DNA of 64,000 nt from Burkholderiales bacterium PBB2 (GCA_002255955.1 NKIM01000019.1:48412-112411), one strand, 5' to 3'; shown: positions 8,203 to 16,659, counted from the first letter of the stretch. Program-made: numbers and translations. The notes: generated by a model not told the origin, from the sequence alone.

Positions 8203-9128
8203 TCAGCCCTGGGGTCGGGCGAAGCGCAGATCGATCTGGGCGCTTTGGCCCACGGCGATGTCGCGCGCCTGGGCTTCCTGCACTTGAATTTCTGCGTACA
8301 GGGCGTCGGCCCGGGCCAGCTTGGCCAGCAAAGCACCGGCCACCACGCTCTGGCCGGCTTGCAGTGTCAGCTCCTGCACCACGCCGTCAGCGGGCGCACG
8401 CACCTGCAGGGCCTCGACCAGCTCCAGATCGCGCTGCCAGGCCTTGTGCAGTCGCGCCAGCGCCGCGCGCTTGGCCTCCAGCTGGGCCTGCATGGCCGCG
8501 CGTTGCCGCTGCAGCAGCTCGCGCTCCAGCTGCAGGGTCTGGCCGGCTTGTTCGACGCTGAAGCGGCTGCGCTGGAAGGCCAGCTTGGAGACCATGCCGT
8601 CCTTGAGCAGCTCTTGATCCGCCTGCCATTGCAGCTCGGCACTGGGGCGCCGAACTCGGCACGCTGCACCGCCGCTTGGGCGTTCATGACCTGGCTGTCC
8701 AGGCTGGCTTGCAAGGCCTTGAGCTCGGCCTCGGCCTGCTCCAGCTGCCAGCGGCTTTCCTGGGTACGCTGCTGCAGCTGCGGGTTGCTGAGCAGCACCA
8801 TCAGCAGCTCGCCCTGGCGCAGGCTGCTGCCGGCCTGCGCGTGCAGGCGCTCGACACGCGCCTCGCTCTGCGCGGTGATCCAGCGTGGATCGCTGGACAC
8901 CAGCACGCCGCTGCCGCGCACATCGAGCGCCAAGGGGCCGCGCTCGACCGCGGCGAACTGCAGGCCGCGGGCCGAGACCGTCAGCTCGATCGGCGCGGCG
9001 CGCAGGCGCAGGGCCAGCAGGCCGCCGGCCAGGCCCAGCAGCACCAGCAGGGCCTGGCCCAAAAAGGCCGGCCGGCTGGCGCGGCGCCGCCATTGCTGGG
9101 CGGGGGTGAGGGTTCTTTGCAAGTCCAT
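8203..9128 (-). pseudogene. HlyD-family membrane-fusion/adaptor protein, frameshifted and truncated
   Basis: Two adjacent minus-strand frames together encode one HlyD-like periplasmic adaptor. The N-terminal frame, from ATG 9128, has a membrane anchor (FLGQALLVLLGLAGGLLALRL), a first barrel strand region and RVERLHAQAGSSLRQGE, then breaks after QRAEFG. The second frame continues with AELQWQADQELLKDGMVSKL, the coiled coil and the lipoyl return RAPADGVVQELTLQAGQSV, ending at VGQSAQIDLRFARPQG. Removing one base near 8645-8652 would rejoin the frames. The usual last 100 or so residues and any ABC exporter partner genes are absent, so this looks like a decaying remnant, though the frameshift could be a sequencing error. 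Confidence 0.75.
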
Positions 9129-9323
9129 GCACCGAGTGATTGCAGGAGCCGTGCCAGCTGGCCTTGCTCACCCGTTTGGTGCACGTGAGCCCAGTTCATG
9201 GGGCTTGGCTGCGCGCGCAGCCGGATGGATCGAGCTCCAGGCTTTGCGAAATCGAGACCATGGGTGAGGGGTTCGTCCCATTCCCGGGACAAGGGCGCGC
9301 CGGCCACAGGCGACAATGCCGGC

Positions 9324-10469
9324 ATGAACATCCAAGCCAAACTTCCGCTGCTGGGCGGCCTCAGCCCCGAACAATTCATGCGTCGCCACTGGCAGAAGAA
9401 GCCGTTGCTGGTCCGCCAGGCGCTGCCGGGCATCTGCCCGCCGGCCTCGCGCAGCGAGCTGGCCGCGCTGGCCGCCAGCGAGGATGTGGAGTCGCGCCTG
9501 GTCTCGCAGTTCAATGGCAAGTGGGCGCTCAAGCAAGGCCCGGTGGCCAAGCTGCCGCCCTTCAGCAAGCCGGGCTGGACCTTGCTGGTCCAGGGTCTGG
9601 ATCTGCATGTGCAGGCGGCGCATGACTTGCTGGCCCAATTCCGCTTCGTGCCCGAGGCGCGTCTTGATGATTTGATGATTTCCTACGCCAGCGACGGCGG
9701 CGGTGTCGGCCCGCATTTCGATTCCTACGATGTCTTTCTGATCCAGGTTCATGGTCAGCGCCGCTGGCGCATCGGCCGCCAGGGCGTGGCGACCACCGGT
9801 GCGCTGCGTGAGGGCGTGCCGGTCAAGCTGCTGGCCGATTTCGAGCCGGAAGAAGAGTTTGTGCTGGAAGCCGGTGACATGCTCTACCTGCCGCCTGGCT
9901 GGGCCCACGACGGCATTGCCATCGGCGAGTGCATGACTTGCTCGGTGGGCTTCCGCACGCCCTGGCGTGCCGAGCTGGCGCGCGAATTGCTGCAGCGCTT
10001 GATGGACGATGACTCCAAGAGTTATGCCAACCGCATGTACGCCGATCCCAAGCAGCCGGCCACCGAGGCGCCGGGCCTGGTGCCTCAGCAGCTGCTGGAT
10101 TTCTCCCGCGACGCCGTGGAGCGCGCGCTGCGCGAACCCCTGGCTCTCGAGCGTGCCTTGGGCGAGGCGCTGACCGAACCCAAGCCGCGCGTCTGGTTCG
10201 AGCCGGGCGAGCCGCTGCCCGCGGGCGCCGGCGCGCGCCTGGATCGGCGCAGCCGCATGATGTACGACGCGGCCCATGTCTTCATCAACGGCGAGTCCTT
10301 CCGAGCCGCTGGCCGGGATGCGCGTTTGATGCGTGCTTTCGCTGACCAGCGCGAGCTCAGCGCCAAGCAGCTGGGCCAACTTTCGGCCGATGCGCGCGAG
10401 CTGCTGGACCTGTGGGCCGAGGATGGCTGGGTGCGAGCCGCGAATTCAGGTGACCATGCGGAGGCTTGA
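9324..10469 (+). CDS. JmjC-type cupin, ribosomal protein L16 3-hydroxylase-like
   Basis: A 381-residue 2-oxoglutarate/iron oxygenase of the ribosomal oxygenase family (YcfD/RoxA), which hydroxylates an arginine of ribosomal protein L16 in E. coli. The Fe(II) triad is visible as H131 and D133 in GPHFDSYD and H195 in GWAHDG, set in a double-stranded beta helix; QVHGQRRWRIG binds near the cosubstrate. The C-terminal 150 residues correspond to the dimerisation and winged-helix part. The ATG at 9324 fits the family N-terminus; the longer frame from 9198 is unsupported. The next gene starts directly after its stop. Confidence 0.88.
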   Translation: MNIQAKLPLLGGLSPEQFMRRHWQKKPLLVRQALPGICPPASRSELAALAASEDVESRLVSQFNGKWALKQGPVAKLPPFSKPGWTLLVQGLDLHVQAAHDLLAQFRFVPEARLDDLMISYASDGGGVGPHFDSYDVFLIQVHGQRRWRIGRQGVATTGALREGVPVKLLADFEPEEEFVLEAGDMLYLPPGWAHDGIAIGECMTCSVGFRTPWRAELARELLQRLMDDDSKSYANRMYADPKQPATEAPGLVPQQLLDFSRDAVERALREPLALERALGEALTEPKPRVWFEPGEPLPAGAGARLDRRSRMMYDAAHVFINGESFRAAGRDARLMRAFADQRELSAKQLGQLSADARELLDLWAEDGWVRAANSGDHAEA

Positions 10470-11006
10470 GTGGCAACGACGCCCCGGCCCGAACTGCAGC
10501 CCGGTGAATTCACCGGCCGGGCCGAGTTTCAGCAGGCCTTGCGGCTCGCGATCGAGCAAGCCTGTGCGCAGGGCTGCACCGAGCTCGGCGCCTTCGATCC
10601 GGATTTCAGCGTTTGGCCCTGGTCAGAGGCTGGGCTGCTGGACCTGCTGAGCGACTGGGTCCGGGCCGCACCCGCCAGCCGCCGCCTGCATTTGCTGGCG
10701 CCTCAGTTCGACGGTGTGCGGCGTGCGCATCCGCGATTTGTGGCCTGGCGCGGGCGTTATGGCCATGCGGTGCATGCCAGAGCCTTGGAGCCGGAGGCCT
10801 TGTCGGCGGTGCCGCCAGGTGGGCCGGTGGCCTTGTTCTGGGCCCGTTCGCCCACGACCCACATCACCTTGCGCTTGATGAGCACGCGCAACTGGCGTGG
10901 CAGTGTGTCTTTCGAGGCCTCGGAATTTGTGCGATGGAAGGATTGGTTTGACGTGATCGCACAACATTCTTACGAAAGCTTTGCATCGACCACCCTGGGC
11001 CTGTAA
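10470..11006 (+). CDS. Uncharacterised protein coupled to the ribosomal oxygenase gene
   Basis: A 178-residue soluble protein with no motif I can tie to a function. It begins with GTG directly after the stop of the upstream oxygenase gene (TGAGTG), a tight arrangement that implies translational coupling. Visible features are an N-terminal FTGRAEFQQALRLAIEQACA helix, an acidic-aromatic stretch (FDPDFSVWPWSEAGLLDLL) and a C-terminal WRGSVSFEASEFVRWKDWFD. The layout reminds me of small conserved betaproteobacterial proteins recently given DUF numbers (possibly DUF7931). A role next to L16 hydroxylation is only a guess from position. Confidence 0.7.
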   Translation: MATTPRPELQPGEFTGRAEFQQALRLAIEQACAQGCTELGAFDPDFSVWPWSEAGLLDLLSDWVRAAPASRRLHLLAPQFDGVRRAHPRFVAWRGRYGHAVHARALEPEALSAVPPGGPVALFWARSPTTHITLRLMSTRNWRGSVSFEASEFVRWKDWFDVIAQHSYESFASTTLGL

Positions 11007-11026
11007 AAGATGCCAAAAGCAATGGC

Positions 11027-11032
11027 TATAAT
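11027..11032 (+). promoter_or_regulatory. Probable -10 element of the lipoprotein gene
   Basis: A perfect TATAAT lies 153 bases before the lipoprotein start, in an AT-richer stretch unlike the flanking coding DNA. No good -35 hexamer stands 17 bases upstream. The spacing implies a leader of about 145 bases that contains a short hairpin (CGAGG-TTTT-CCTCG, 11057-11070) and two palindromes. Confidence 0.5.
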
Positions 11033-11138
11033 TAAGGGCTAGGTGAAGAAAGCGCTCGAGGTTTTCCTCGCCTTGTCATGCCGAAGTTTCCGATGCCGCG
11101 GCGCTGAAAAGCGAAGGCGACATTGAGTGGCTTCAAAA

Positions 11139-11170
11139 AATTACCGGTAATTGCATCTTCGTTTAACGAA
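11139..11170. repeat. Two perfect palindromes in the lipoprotein leader
   Basis: AATTACCGGTAATT (11139-11152) is a perfect 14-base palindrome, and TTCGTTTAACGAA (11158-11170) is a perfect inverted repeat around one central base. Both lie between the -10 element and the ribosome site of the lipoprotein gene. They could be protein-binding sites or RNA hairpins in the leader; nothing in the sequence decides which. Confidence 0.5.
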
Positions 11171-11184
11171 TTTTGAGGACAAGT

Positions 11185-11391
11185 ATGAACAAGTCGATCC
11201 TGTTGGCTGCTGTGCTGGCTGCTGTTGCTCTGACCGCTTGCGGCAAGAAGGAAGAAGCCGCTCCCGTGGCCGCTCCCGCTGTGGAAGCTTCGGCTCCTGC
11301 TTCGGCTCCCGCCATGGAAGCTTCGGCTCCCGCTGCTGACGCTTCGGCTCCTGCCGCTGCTGACGCCGCTTCGGCTGCTGCCAGCAAGTAA
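11185..11391 (+). CDS. Small alanine-rich lipoprotein
   Basis: A 68-residue predicted lipoprotein. The signal peptide MNKSILLAAVLAAVALTAC ends in a good lipobox (LTAC, lipidated Cys19). The mature part begins GKKEE and is otherwise almost only Ala, Ser, Pro and Glu, with imperfect repeats of an EASAPA-like unit; it is probably an extended surface or periplasmic linker. The ATG at 11185 has GAGGA upstream. Ala codons are strikingly often GCT here while neighbours prefer GCC/GCG, which may point to high expression. It has its own promoter and terminator. Function unknown. Confidence 0.8.
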   Translation: MNKSILLAAVLAAVALTACGKKEEAAPVAAPAVEASAPASAPAMEASAPAADASAPAAADAASAAASK

Positions 11392-11414
11392 TCGGTCTCC
11401 GAGTACTTGAAAGA

Positions 11415-11446
11415 ACCGCCCGGCCGCAAGGCCCGGCGGTTTTTTT
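11415..11446 (+). terminator. Rho-independent terminator of the lipoprotein gene
   Basis: A GC-rich hairpin (CCGCCCGGCC / GGCCCGGCGG with one mismatch and a GCAA loop) is followed by seven T residues. It lies 23 bases after the lipoprotein stop. Confidence 0.85.
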
Positions 11447-11476
11447 ACGTCGGTCGTTTTCGAAAGAGGCAGTCCT

Positions 11477-12268
11477 CTACACCGTGATCCAGTCCAGGCC
11501 CTCGGTCTGTGAGGCCACGGGCACGTCTTCGGGGCGGCAGCCGCGCACCGCTGCCACCGCGGCGGCAGCCAGGTCGGGGCGGTTGTTGCGCTCGCTCAGA
11601 TGGGCGGCGGCGACCGGGCCGAGCTTTGGGTGCAGCAGTGCACTCAGCAACTCGGCACTGGCCTCGTTGGAGAGGTGGCCGTGGGTGCCGAGGATGCGGC
11701 GTTTGAGGCTGGCCGGATAGTTGGAGGCGCGCAGCAGCGCCTCGTCGTGGTTGCATTCGATCAGCAGGGCGTCCAGGCCTTGCAGCGCGTGGATCACCCT
11801 GGCGCAGACATGGCCGAGGTCGGTGAGCACACCCAGATGCTTCAAACCGTCGTTGCAGCGCAATTGCAGCGGCTCCTCGGCGTCGTGCGGCACGGCAAAG
11901 GGCTGCAGCTGCAGGTCGCCCAGTTCCAGGGTGTCGCCGCTGCGGGTGAAATGCAGCAGCTTGCGGTCAAAGTCCGTCAGATCGGCGGCTCGCCGCTCAA
12001 TCGCGCTCCAGGTGCCGCGGCTGGTCCAGATCGGGATGCGGTGCGCCTGCGCCAGCTTGATCACGCAGCCGGCATGGTCGCCGTGTTCGTGGGTGATGAA
12101 GACGGCGCTCAGCGCCTCGGGGCCGCTGCCGGCGCGCAGCAGACGCCGGTTCAGCTCGCGCAAGCTGAAGCCGCAGTCCACCAGGATTTGCGTCTGGGTG
12201 ATGCCCTGGCTGGCTTCGATCAGCGTGGCATTGCCGCCGCTGCCGCTGCCCAGGCTGCAAAAACGCAT
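11477..12268 (-). CDS. Metallo-beta-lactamase-fold hydrolase (YycJ/WalJ-like)
   Basis: A 263-residue MBL-fold protein. It begins directly with strand one (MRFCSLGSGSGGNATLIEA) and carries the metal motif THEHGDH (59-65), with further ligands likely in AVPHDAEEP, LTDLGH and IECNHDEALL. The SGSGGN start is typical of the YycJ/WalJ group, a putative nuclease or regulatory hydrolase whose substrate is not settled. It lies downstream of bamC but behind an apparent terminator, so it may have its own promoter. It converges on the lipoprotein gene. Confidence 0.85.
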   Translation of the reverse strand: MRFCSLGSGSGGNATLIEASQGITQTQILVDCGFSLRELNRRLLRAGSGPEALSAVFITHEHGDHAGCVIKLAQAHRIPIWTSRGTWSAIERRAADLTDFDRKLLHFTRSGDTLELGDLQLQPFAVPHDAEEPLQLRCNDGLKHLGVLTDLGHVCARVIHALQGLDALLIECNHDEALLRASNYPASLKRRILGTHGHLSNEASAELLSALLHPKLGPVAAAHLSERNNRPDLAAAAVAAVRGCRPEDVPVASQTEGLDWITV

Positions 12269-12310
12269 GCCTTGATCACTCCGTGTTTGGCTAGAAAGCG
12301 CTCGGCTCAG

Positions 12311-12339
12311 AAAAAACGCCGCCCACCCGATGGGGCGGC
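12311..12339 (-). terminator. Terminator downstream of bamC
   Basis: Read on the minus strand, a 7-bp stem (GCCGCCC / GGGCGGC, arms at 12333-12339 and 12318-12324) is followed closely by six T residues. It would end the dapA-bamC transcript 33 bases after bamC. Confidence 0.75.
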
Positions 12340-12371
12340 GGCGCTCATGCCGAGGAGCCGGAGGGCTCGGA

Positions 12372-13568
12372 TCAGCGCAGATCGTCCATCAGCAGATTGA
12401 GGATGCGCTTGGCGATCTCGTTGGTCTGCTGCTGGCCCTTGTCGTCCAGCACGGTGACGGTCGACTTCTCGCCTTCCGACTTGATCGACACGCGGTAGCG
12501 GGTGGCCGTGGTGGCCTTGTCGCCGCTGAACAGGCGCTCGAAGAAGTTGGGCTCTTCCTTGCCGGCCTGGTTCGGGTCGGCATAACGCAGGAAGAACAGG
12601 CCCAGCTTGCGGTCGCGGTCTTCCACGGTGAAGCCATGGCGATCCAGCGCCTGGCCCACGCGGCGCCAGGCGCGCTCGAAACCTTCGTTGACGGCAATGG
12701 CATCCGGCACTTCCGACAGCGGGCGACCGGCGGCGATGACGGCGGTCGGTGCAGCGCTCTTGCCCGAGGCGGCGGCCGGCACATCGACCACGGCCGCCTT
12801 GGCCAGCTCTTCCTTGGCGCCCAGCTTGAGCATCAGGCGGGACAGCAACTCGGCTTCCAGCTGCGGGTCGCTGGGGCGGGGTTGCCAGGCGGTGTTGTCT
12901 TTCTGCGGGCCGGTGTACACCTCGATCATGCCGCGGTGGCTGATGAAGATCTCGGTGCCTTTGCCGTCTGCCGTGCGCTCGATGCGGGTGCGGAACATAT
13001 CGCGTTCACCGGTCGAGTACAGACCGTCGAAGACCTTGCCAATGGTGGAGCGGATGATGTCCTGGGGCAGCTTGGCGCGGTTCTCGTTCCAGTTGGTTTC
13101 CATGACGCCAACTTCAGCAGCGTCCTTGGTCAGCTCGAAGCCGCGTTGTTGCCAGAACTCACGCAGCTGCGGCCAGAGTTGCTCGGGCGTCAGCGAGCTG
13201 CGCAGCCAGCGCGTGTCGGCATTGCGTTCCAGGCGCAAATCGCCCACGGCGTTCAGAGCCACGGTGTTGGCCGGGCTCAGGCCGCTAGCGCTGACCTTGG
13301 GGGCGGCATTGGCTTGCTGCAGCGCATTGGCACTGACCGAGCCGCTGGCGTTACCGCTGCGGCTGTCACGGGCCAGCTGGGTCAGGTCCGGGGGCACGTC
13401 CAAGCCGGCAGTCTGGCGGGCGTTGGCGCGGTAATCGACCTTGTCCGAGGAAAAAATGCCGTCCGTCGTGCTGCAGGCGGCCAGCGAACCCAGCATCAGC
13501 AGGCAGGCCAGGCGCACCGGGGTGGCCGAGGAAGAAACAAAAGAGGAGGAACGAGTCACGCTAGACAT
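12372..13568 (-). CDS. bamC: Outer-membrane assembly lipoprotein BamC (NlpB)
   Basis: A 398-residue lipoprotein of the beta-barrel assembly machinery, which inserts proteins in the outer membrane. A signal peptide ends in lipobox SLAAC (Cys32), followed by an N-terminal segment expected to lie along BamD and two BamC domains (about 110-230 and 300-398, with DLRLERNADTRWLRSSLTPEQLW and FERAWRRVGQALDRHGFTVEDRDR). The ATG at 13568 is the first methionine before the signal peptide. It follows dapA by 128 bases, the dapA-nlpB order known from enterobacteria. Confidence 0.9.
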   Translation of the reverse strand: MSSVTRSSSFVSSSATPVRLACLLMLGSLAACSTTDGIFSSDKVDYRANARQTAGLDVPPDLTQLARDSRSGNASGSVSANALQQANAAPKVSASGLSPANTVALNAVGDLRLERNADTRWLRSSLTPEQLWPQLREFWQQRGFELTKDAAEVGVMETNWNENRAKLPQDIIRSTIGKVFDGLYSTGERDMFRTRIERTADGKGTEIFISHRGMIEVYTGPQKDNTAWQPRPSDPQLEAELLSRLMLKLGAKEELAKAAVVDVPAAASGKSAAPTAVIAAGRPLSEVPDAIAVNEGFERAWRRVGQALDRHGFTVEDRDRKLGLFFLRYADPNQAGKEEPNFFERLFSGDKATTATRYRVSIKSEGEKSTVTVLDDKGQQQTNEIAKRILNLLMDDLR

Positions 13569-13696
13569 CTCCGGGGGACAAGGGAGCGATGGTTGAACCC
13601 TGCGAGCCGGCCCCGAGGGGCGGATGGCGTGCAAAGCTGGTGCGGATTAGAGCAGACTGGAAACAGTGATCAAGGCAAATCGCGCGTGCTGGCAGT

Positions 13697-14578
13697 TCAG
13701 AGCAGGCCGGCTTCGCGCATGGCGGCGCCAACCTGGGCCTGACCGGCTTCGGTCAGCGGCACGATGGGCAGGCGCAACTGGTTCTTGATGCGACCCAGCT
13801 GCGACAGCGCCCACTTGGCAGCCGAGGGGCTGGGTTCGCAGAACAAATGCTTGTGCAGGCTCAGCAGCTGGAAGTGAATGCGGCGGGCCTCCGCGATATT
13901 GCCTGCCAGGGCTGCCTTGCACAGCTCGTGCATGGCGCGCGGCGCCACATTGGCGGTCACGCTGACATTTCCGCTGCCGCCCAGCAGCATCAGGGCGATG
14001 GCCGTGCCGTCGTCGCCCGAGTAGATGTGGAAACCCTTGGGGGCGGCCTTGATCAGCTGGGCTGCGCGCTCGATATTGCCGGTCGCTTCCTTGACGCCGA
14101 AGACTCCCGGCAGGCCGGCGCAGCGCAAGGTGGTCTCGGGGGCCATATCGGCCACGGTGCGGCCGGGCACGTTGTACAACATCATGGGGATGTCGACGGC
14201 CTCGGCGATGGCCTTGTAATGCTGGTAGATGCCTTCTTGCGAGGGCTTGTTGTAGTAGGGCACGACCGACAGGGTGCAGTCGGCGCCGACTTCCTTGGCG
14301 AAGCGGCTCAGCTCGATGGCTTCGGCCGTGCTGTTGGCGCCGGTGCCAGCCATGATGGGCACACGGCCACGGGCATGCTCGACGGCCGCCTGGATGATCT
14401 GGCGGTTCTCTTCCATGCTGACCGTGGGGGACTCGCCGGTCGTGCCGACGACGCAGATGCAGTCCGTGCCTTCGGCGATGTGCCAGTCGATCAGGCCGCG
14501 CAGGGCCGGGTAGTCAACGCTGCCGTCTTCTTGCATCGGCGTCACGAGCGCAACGATGCTGCCAACAATCGGGTTCAT
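13697..14578 (-). CDS. dapA: 4-hydroxy-tetrahydrodipicolinate synthase
   Basis: A 293-residue DapA that condenses pyruvate with aspartate semialdehyde in the lysine and diaminopimelate pathway, feeding peptidoglycan. The Schiff-base lysine is K163 in GVKEATGN; Y135 in LYNVPGRT and T46-T47 in VVGTTGES complete the active site. Length and N-terminus ([18 protein letters not shown]) fit the family, and the ATG at 14578 has AGGA upstream. It precedes bamC on the same strand and follows the methyltransferase gene by 67 bases. Confidence 0.96.
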   Translation of the reverse strand: MNPIVGSIVALVTPMQEDGSVDYPALRGLIDWHIAEGTDCICVVGTTGESPTVSMEENRQIIQAAVEHARGRVPIMAGTGANSTAEAIELSRFAKEVGADCTLSVVPYYNKPSQEGIYQHYKAIAEAVDIPMMLYNVPGRTVADMAPETTLRCAGLPGVFGVKEATGNIERAAQLIKAAPKGFHIYSGDDGTAIALMLLGGSGNVSVTANVAPRAMHELCKAALAGNIAEARRIHFQLLSLHKHLFCEPSPSAAKWALSQLGRIKNQLRLPIVPLTEAGQAQVGAAMREAGLL

Positions 14579-14645
14579 GGAGGAATGTCCTATGTGATGC
14601 GGGGGATTCTACTCAGCGGCGCGTGTGCGCTCGGGGCCGGGCGAC

Positions 14646-15206
14646 TCAATCGAGTGCATAGGCCTGAAAAACAGTGCCCGCAGTGGCGCTCGGCGCTTCG
14701 CAAACAGCGGCAACGCGCTGGACATAGCGCGGGTTGACGCCCTCGCGGCCTTTTTCGAAGCCATCTTCAAAGGCGACGATGCGCAAGCCCTGGCACAGGC
14801 TCAGCAGTTCACCGGGCTGAAGCAGAAAATCCGGCCGCGCCGGACGGCCGATGGTGTGCTGGCCGAGGGCAAAGGTTTCGTAGATCAGCCAACCACCTGG
14901 CGCCACGGCCGCCCGGATTTGCTGGAACAGCGGCCGCCACAGATAGTTGCTGACCAGCACCAGGTCGAACTGCCGGCCGCTCAGCGGCCAGGGGCCGTTC
15001 TCGATGTCGGCGCAGATCAGCTCCGCTGCCAAGCCTTCAGAGGCGGCGAGTGCTGCCGCATCCCGGTCGACGCCGCAGACCTTCATGCCTTGCGCGGCCA
15101 GATGGCGCAGATGGCGGCCGGAGCCGCAGGCCAGATCCAGCGCTGTGGCACCGGCGCGTTGCGCCTGCGCCCAGCGGCGCAGCCAGGGGGAGACTTCAGC
15201 ACCCAT
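14646..15206 (-). CDS. Class I SAM-dependent methyltransferase
   Basis: A 186-residue small methyltransferase. Motif I is LDLACGSGRHLRHLA, the acidic end of strand two is VDRD, and DLVLVSNYLWRPLF is motif IV-like. The fold resembles the TehB/UbiE-type core without extra domains; the substrate is not predictable. The ATG at 15206 starts two bases after the stop of the small membrane ORF, so the open frame that continues upstream through that ORF is not part of the protein. It is third in a coupled MFS, small ORF, methyltransferase run. Confidence 0.85.
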   Translation of the reverse strand: MGAEVSPWLRRWAQAQRAGATALDLACGSGRHLRHLAAQGMKVCGVDRDAAALAASEGLAAELICADIENGPWPLSGRQFDLVLVSNYLWRPLFQQIRAAVAPGGWLIYETFALGQHTIGRPARPDFLLQPGELLSLCQGLRIVAFEDGFEKGREGVNPRYVQRVAAVCEAPSATAGTVFQAYALD

Positions 15207-15208
15207 GC

Positions 15209-15352
15209 TCAGAAGCAGGCCCAGAGCTGTTCGGACAGCTGCACCATCAGCGCCGGCTGCAGATAGGCCAGAAACACCAGGCCCAGCACCAGCAGTATCA
15301 GCGCCCAGCGCAGCGCCGGCTTGATCTTGGCGGAAATCTGGGCCGAAATCAT
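15209..15352 (-). CDS. 47-residue single-span membrane protein, unnamed
   Basis: A short ORF encodes a 47-residue protein with an amphipathic basic start (MISAQISAKIKPALR), one strong hydrophobic span (WALILLVLGLVFLAYL) and a short tail ending LSEQLWACF. Its ATG overlaps the stop of the MFS gene (ATGA, 15349-15352), and its stop is two bases before the methyltransferase ATG. Both junctions suggest translational coupling, which supports it as a real gene. It may be a small accessory subunit of the transporter. I recognise no named family. Confidence 0.65.
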   Translation of the reverse strand: MISAQISAKIKPALRWALILLVLGLVFLAYLQPALMVQLSEQLWACF

Positions 15353-16659
15353 GCGGCTTGGGGGCGCGGCTCGCCGCGCAAGATCGGGCCTTCACGCACC
15401 GGCAGGTTCACCAGGGCTGCGGCCACGCCCAGGGCCACGGCCAGCCACCAGACCACGTCGTAGCTGCCGGTGCTGTCGTAGAGCTTGCCGCCTAGCCAGA
15501 CGCCCAGGAAGCTGCCCACCTGGTGGCTGAGGAACACGAAACCGCTGAGCATGGACATGTGCTGCACGCCGAAGATCTGCGCCAGCACCGCATTGGTCGG
15601 CGGCACGGTCGACAGCCACAGCACGCCCATCACCGCCGAGAAGATGTAGACCGACATCGGCGTCAGCGGGGTGAGCAGGAAGGTGACGATGGCCACCGAG
15701 CGCAGGCCGTAGATGCCCGAGAGCAGGTAGCGCTTGGGATAGCGCTGGCCCAGCACGCCGGCCCCGTAGGTGCCAAACACATTGAAGAGGCCGATCAGGG
15801 CCAAGGCGTAGGTGGCCACCTGGGGCGACAGGCCCTGATCCTTGAGGTAGCTGGGCATGTGCACGCCGATGAACACGACTTGGAAGCCGCAGACGAAATA
15901 GCCGGCCATCAATAGCTGGAAGCTGCGGTAGCCGAAGGCCTCGCGCAAGGCCTGAACGATGCTCTGCGAATGGCTGTGCACCGGCTTGGCGACCTGCGGT
16001 TCACGCAGGCCGAAGGCCAGGGGCAGGATCAGCAGGGCGGAAAGGGCCAGGACGAGGAGTGCGCTTTGCCAGCCGGCACCGGCGATGAGCCAGTTCTCGA
16101 CCGGCACCGACAACCACCGGCCCAGCGCAAAAAGGGCATCCTGCCAGGCGACCTGAGAGATCAGCCAGTTCTCCACCGGCACCATCAGGAACTGGCCAAA
16201 GCTGCCGGCCGCCGCCGCCACGCCCATGGCCCAGCTGCGCTTGTCGGGAGCGACGTTGCGGGCGATCACGCCGTAGATCACCGCGTAGGTGGTGCCCGAT
16301 TGGGCAATGCCGATCAAAAGCCCCGCGCTGCCGGTGAAGGCCAGGCCCGAGGTCGACAGCGCCATCAGCACCAGGCCCAGGGCGTAGAGCAGGCCACCCA
16401 CGGCCAGCACGCGGAATGGGCCGAAGCGATCGGCCAACATGCCGGTGAAGGGCCCGGCTATGCCCCAGGCGATGTTCTGGATGGCCAGGGCGAAAGCAAA
16501 GGTCTCGCGTGTCCAGCCTCGGTCCATGGTGATGGGTTGCAGCCACAAGCCGAAGCCGTGGCGTATGCCCATGGACAGGGTCACGATCATGGCGCCGCAG
16601 AGCAGCACCTGGAACATGGACAGGCGCGGGGCGGCGGTGGGCGGGGGGCTGGCGTTCAT
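15349..16659 (-). CDS. Major facilitator superfamily transporter with an internal duplication
   Basis: A 436-residue MFS transporter with the family motif GMLADRFGPFRVLAVG after the second span and a symmetric 12-span plan. It resembles the group of oxalate/formate-like and monocarboxylate-like bacterial MFS proteins (GIRHGFGLWLQPI near the start), but the substrate is unknown. Residues 160-184 and 185-209 are a tandem repeat, both starting VPVENWLI, so this copy is about 25 residues longer at the fifth to sixth span than expected. The stop overlaps the start of the 47-residue ORF. Confidence 0.85.
   Translation of the reverse strand: MNASPPPTAAPRLSMFQVLLCGAMIVTLSMGIRHGFGLWLQPITMDRGWTRETFAFALAIQNIAWGIAGPFTGMLADRFGPFRVLAVGGLLYALGLVLMALSTSGLAFTGSAGLLIGIAQSGTTYAVIYGVIARNVAPDKRSWAMGVAAAAGSFGQFLMVPVENWLISQVAWQDALFALGRWLSVPVENWLIAGAGWQSALLVLALSALLILPLAFGLREPQVAKPVHSHSQSIVQALREAFGYRSFQLLMAGYFVCGFQVVFIGVHMPSYLKDQGLSPQVATYALALIGLFNVFGTYGAGVLGQRYPKRYLLSGIYGLRSVAIVTFLLTPLTPMSVYIFSAVMGVLWLSTVPPTNAVLAQIFGVQHMSMLSGFVFLSHQVGSFLGVWLGGKLYDSTGSYDVVWWLAVALGVAAALVNLPVREGPILRGEPRPQAA
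16033..16182 (-). repeat. 75-bp tandem duplication inside the MFS gene
   Basis: Two in-frame 75-base units lie at 16108-16182 and 16033-16107. Both begin by encoding VPVENWLI; the DNA of the first 24 bases is nearly identical (GCCAGTTCTC versus GCCAGTTCTC with one later change on the plus strand), and the rest has diverged (AWQDALFALG versus GWQSALLVLA). Confidence 0.75.
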
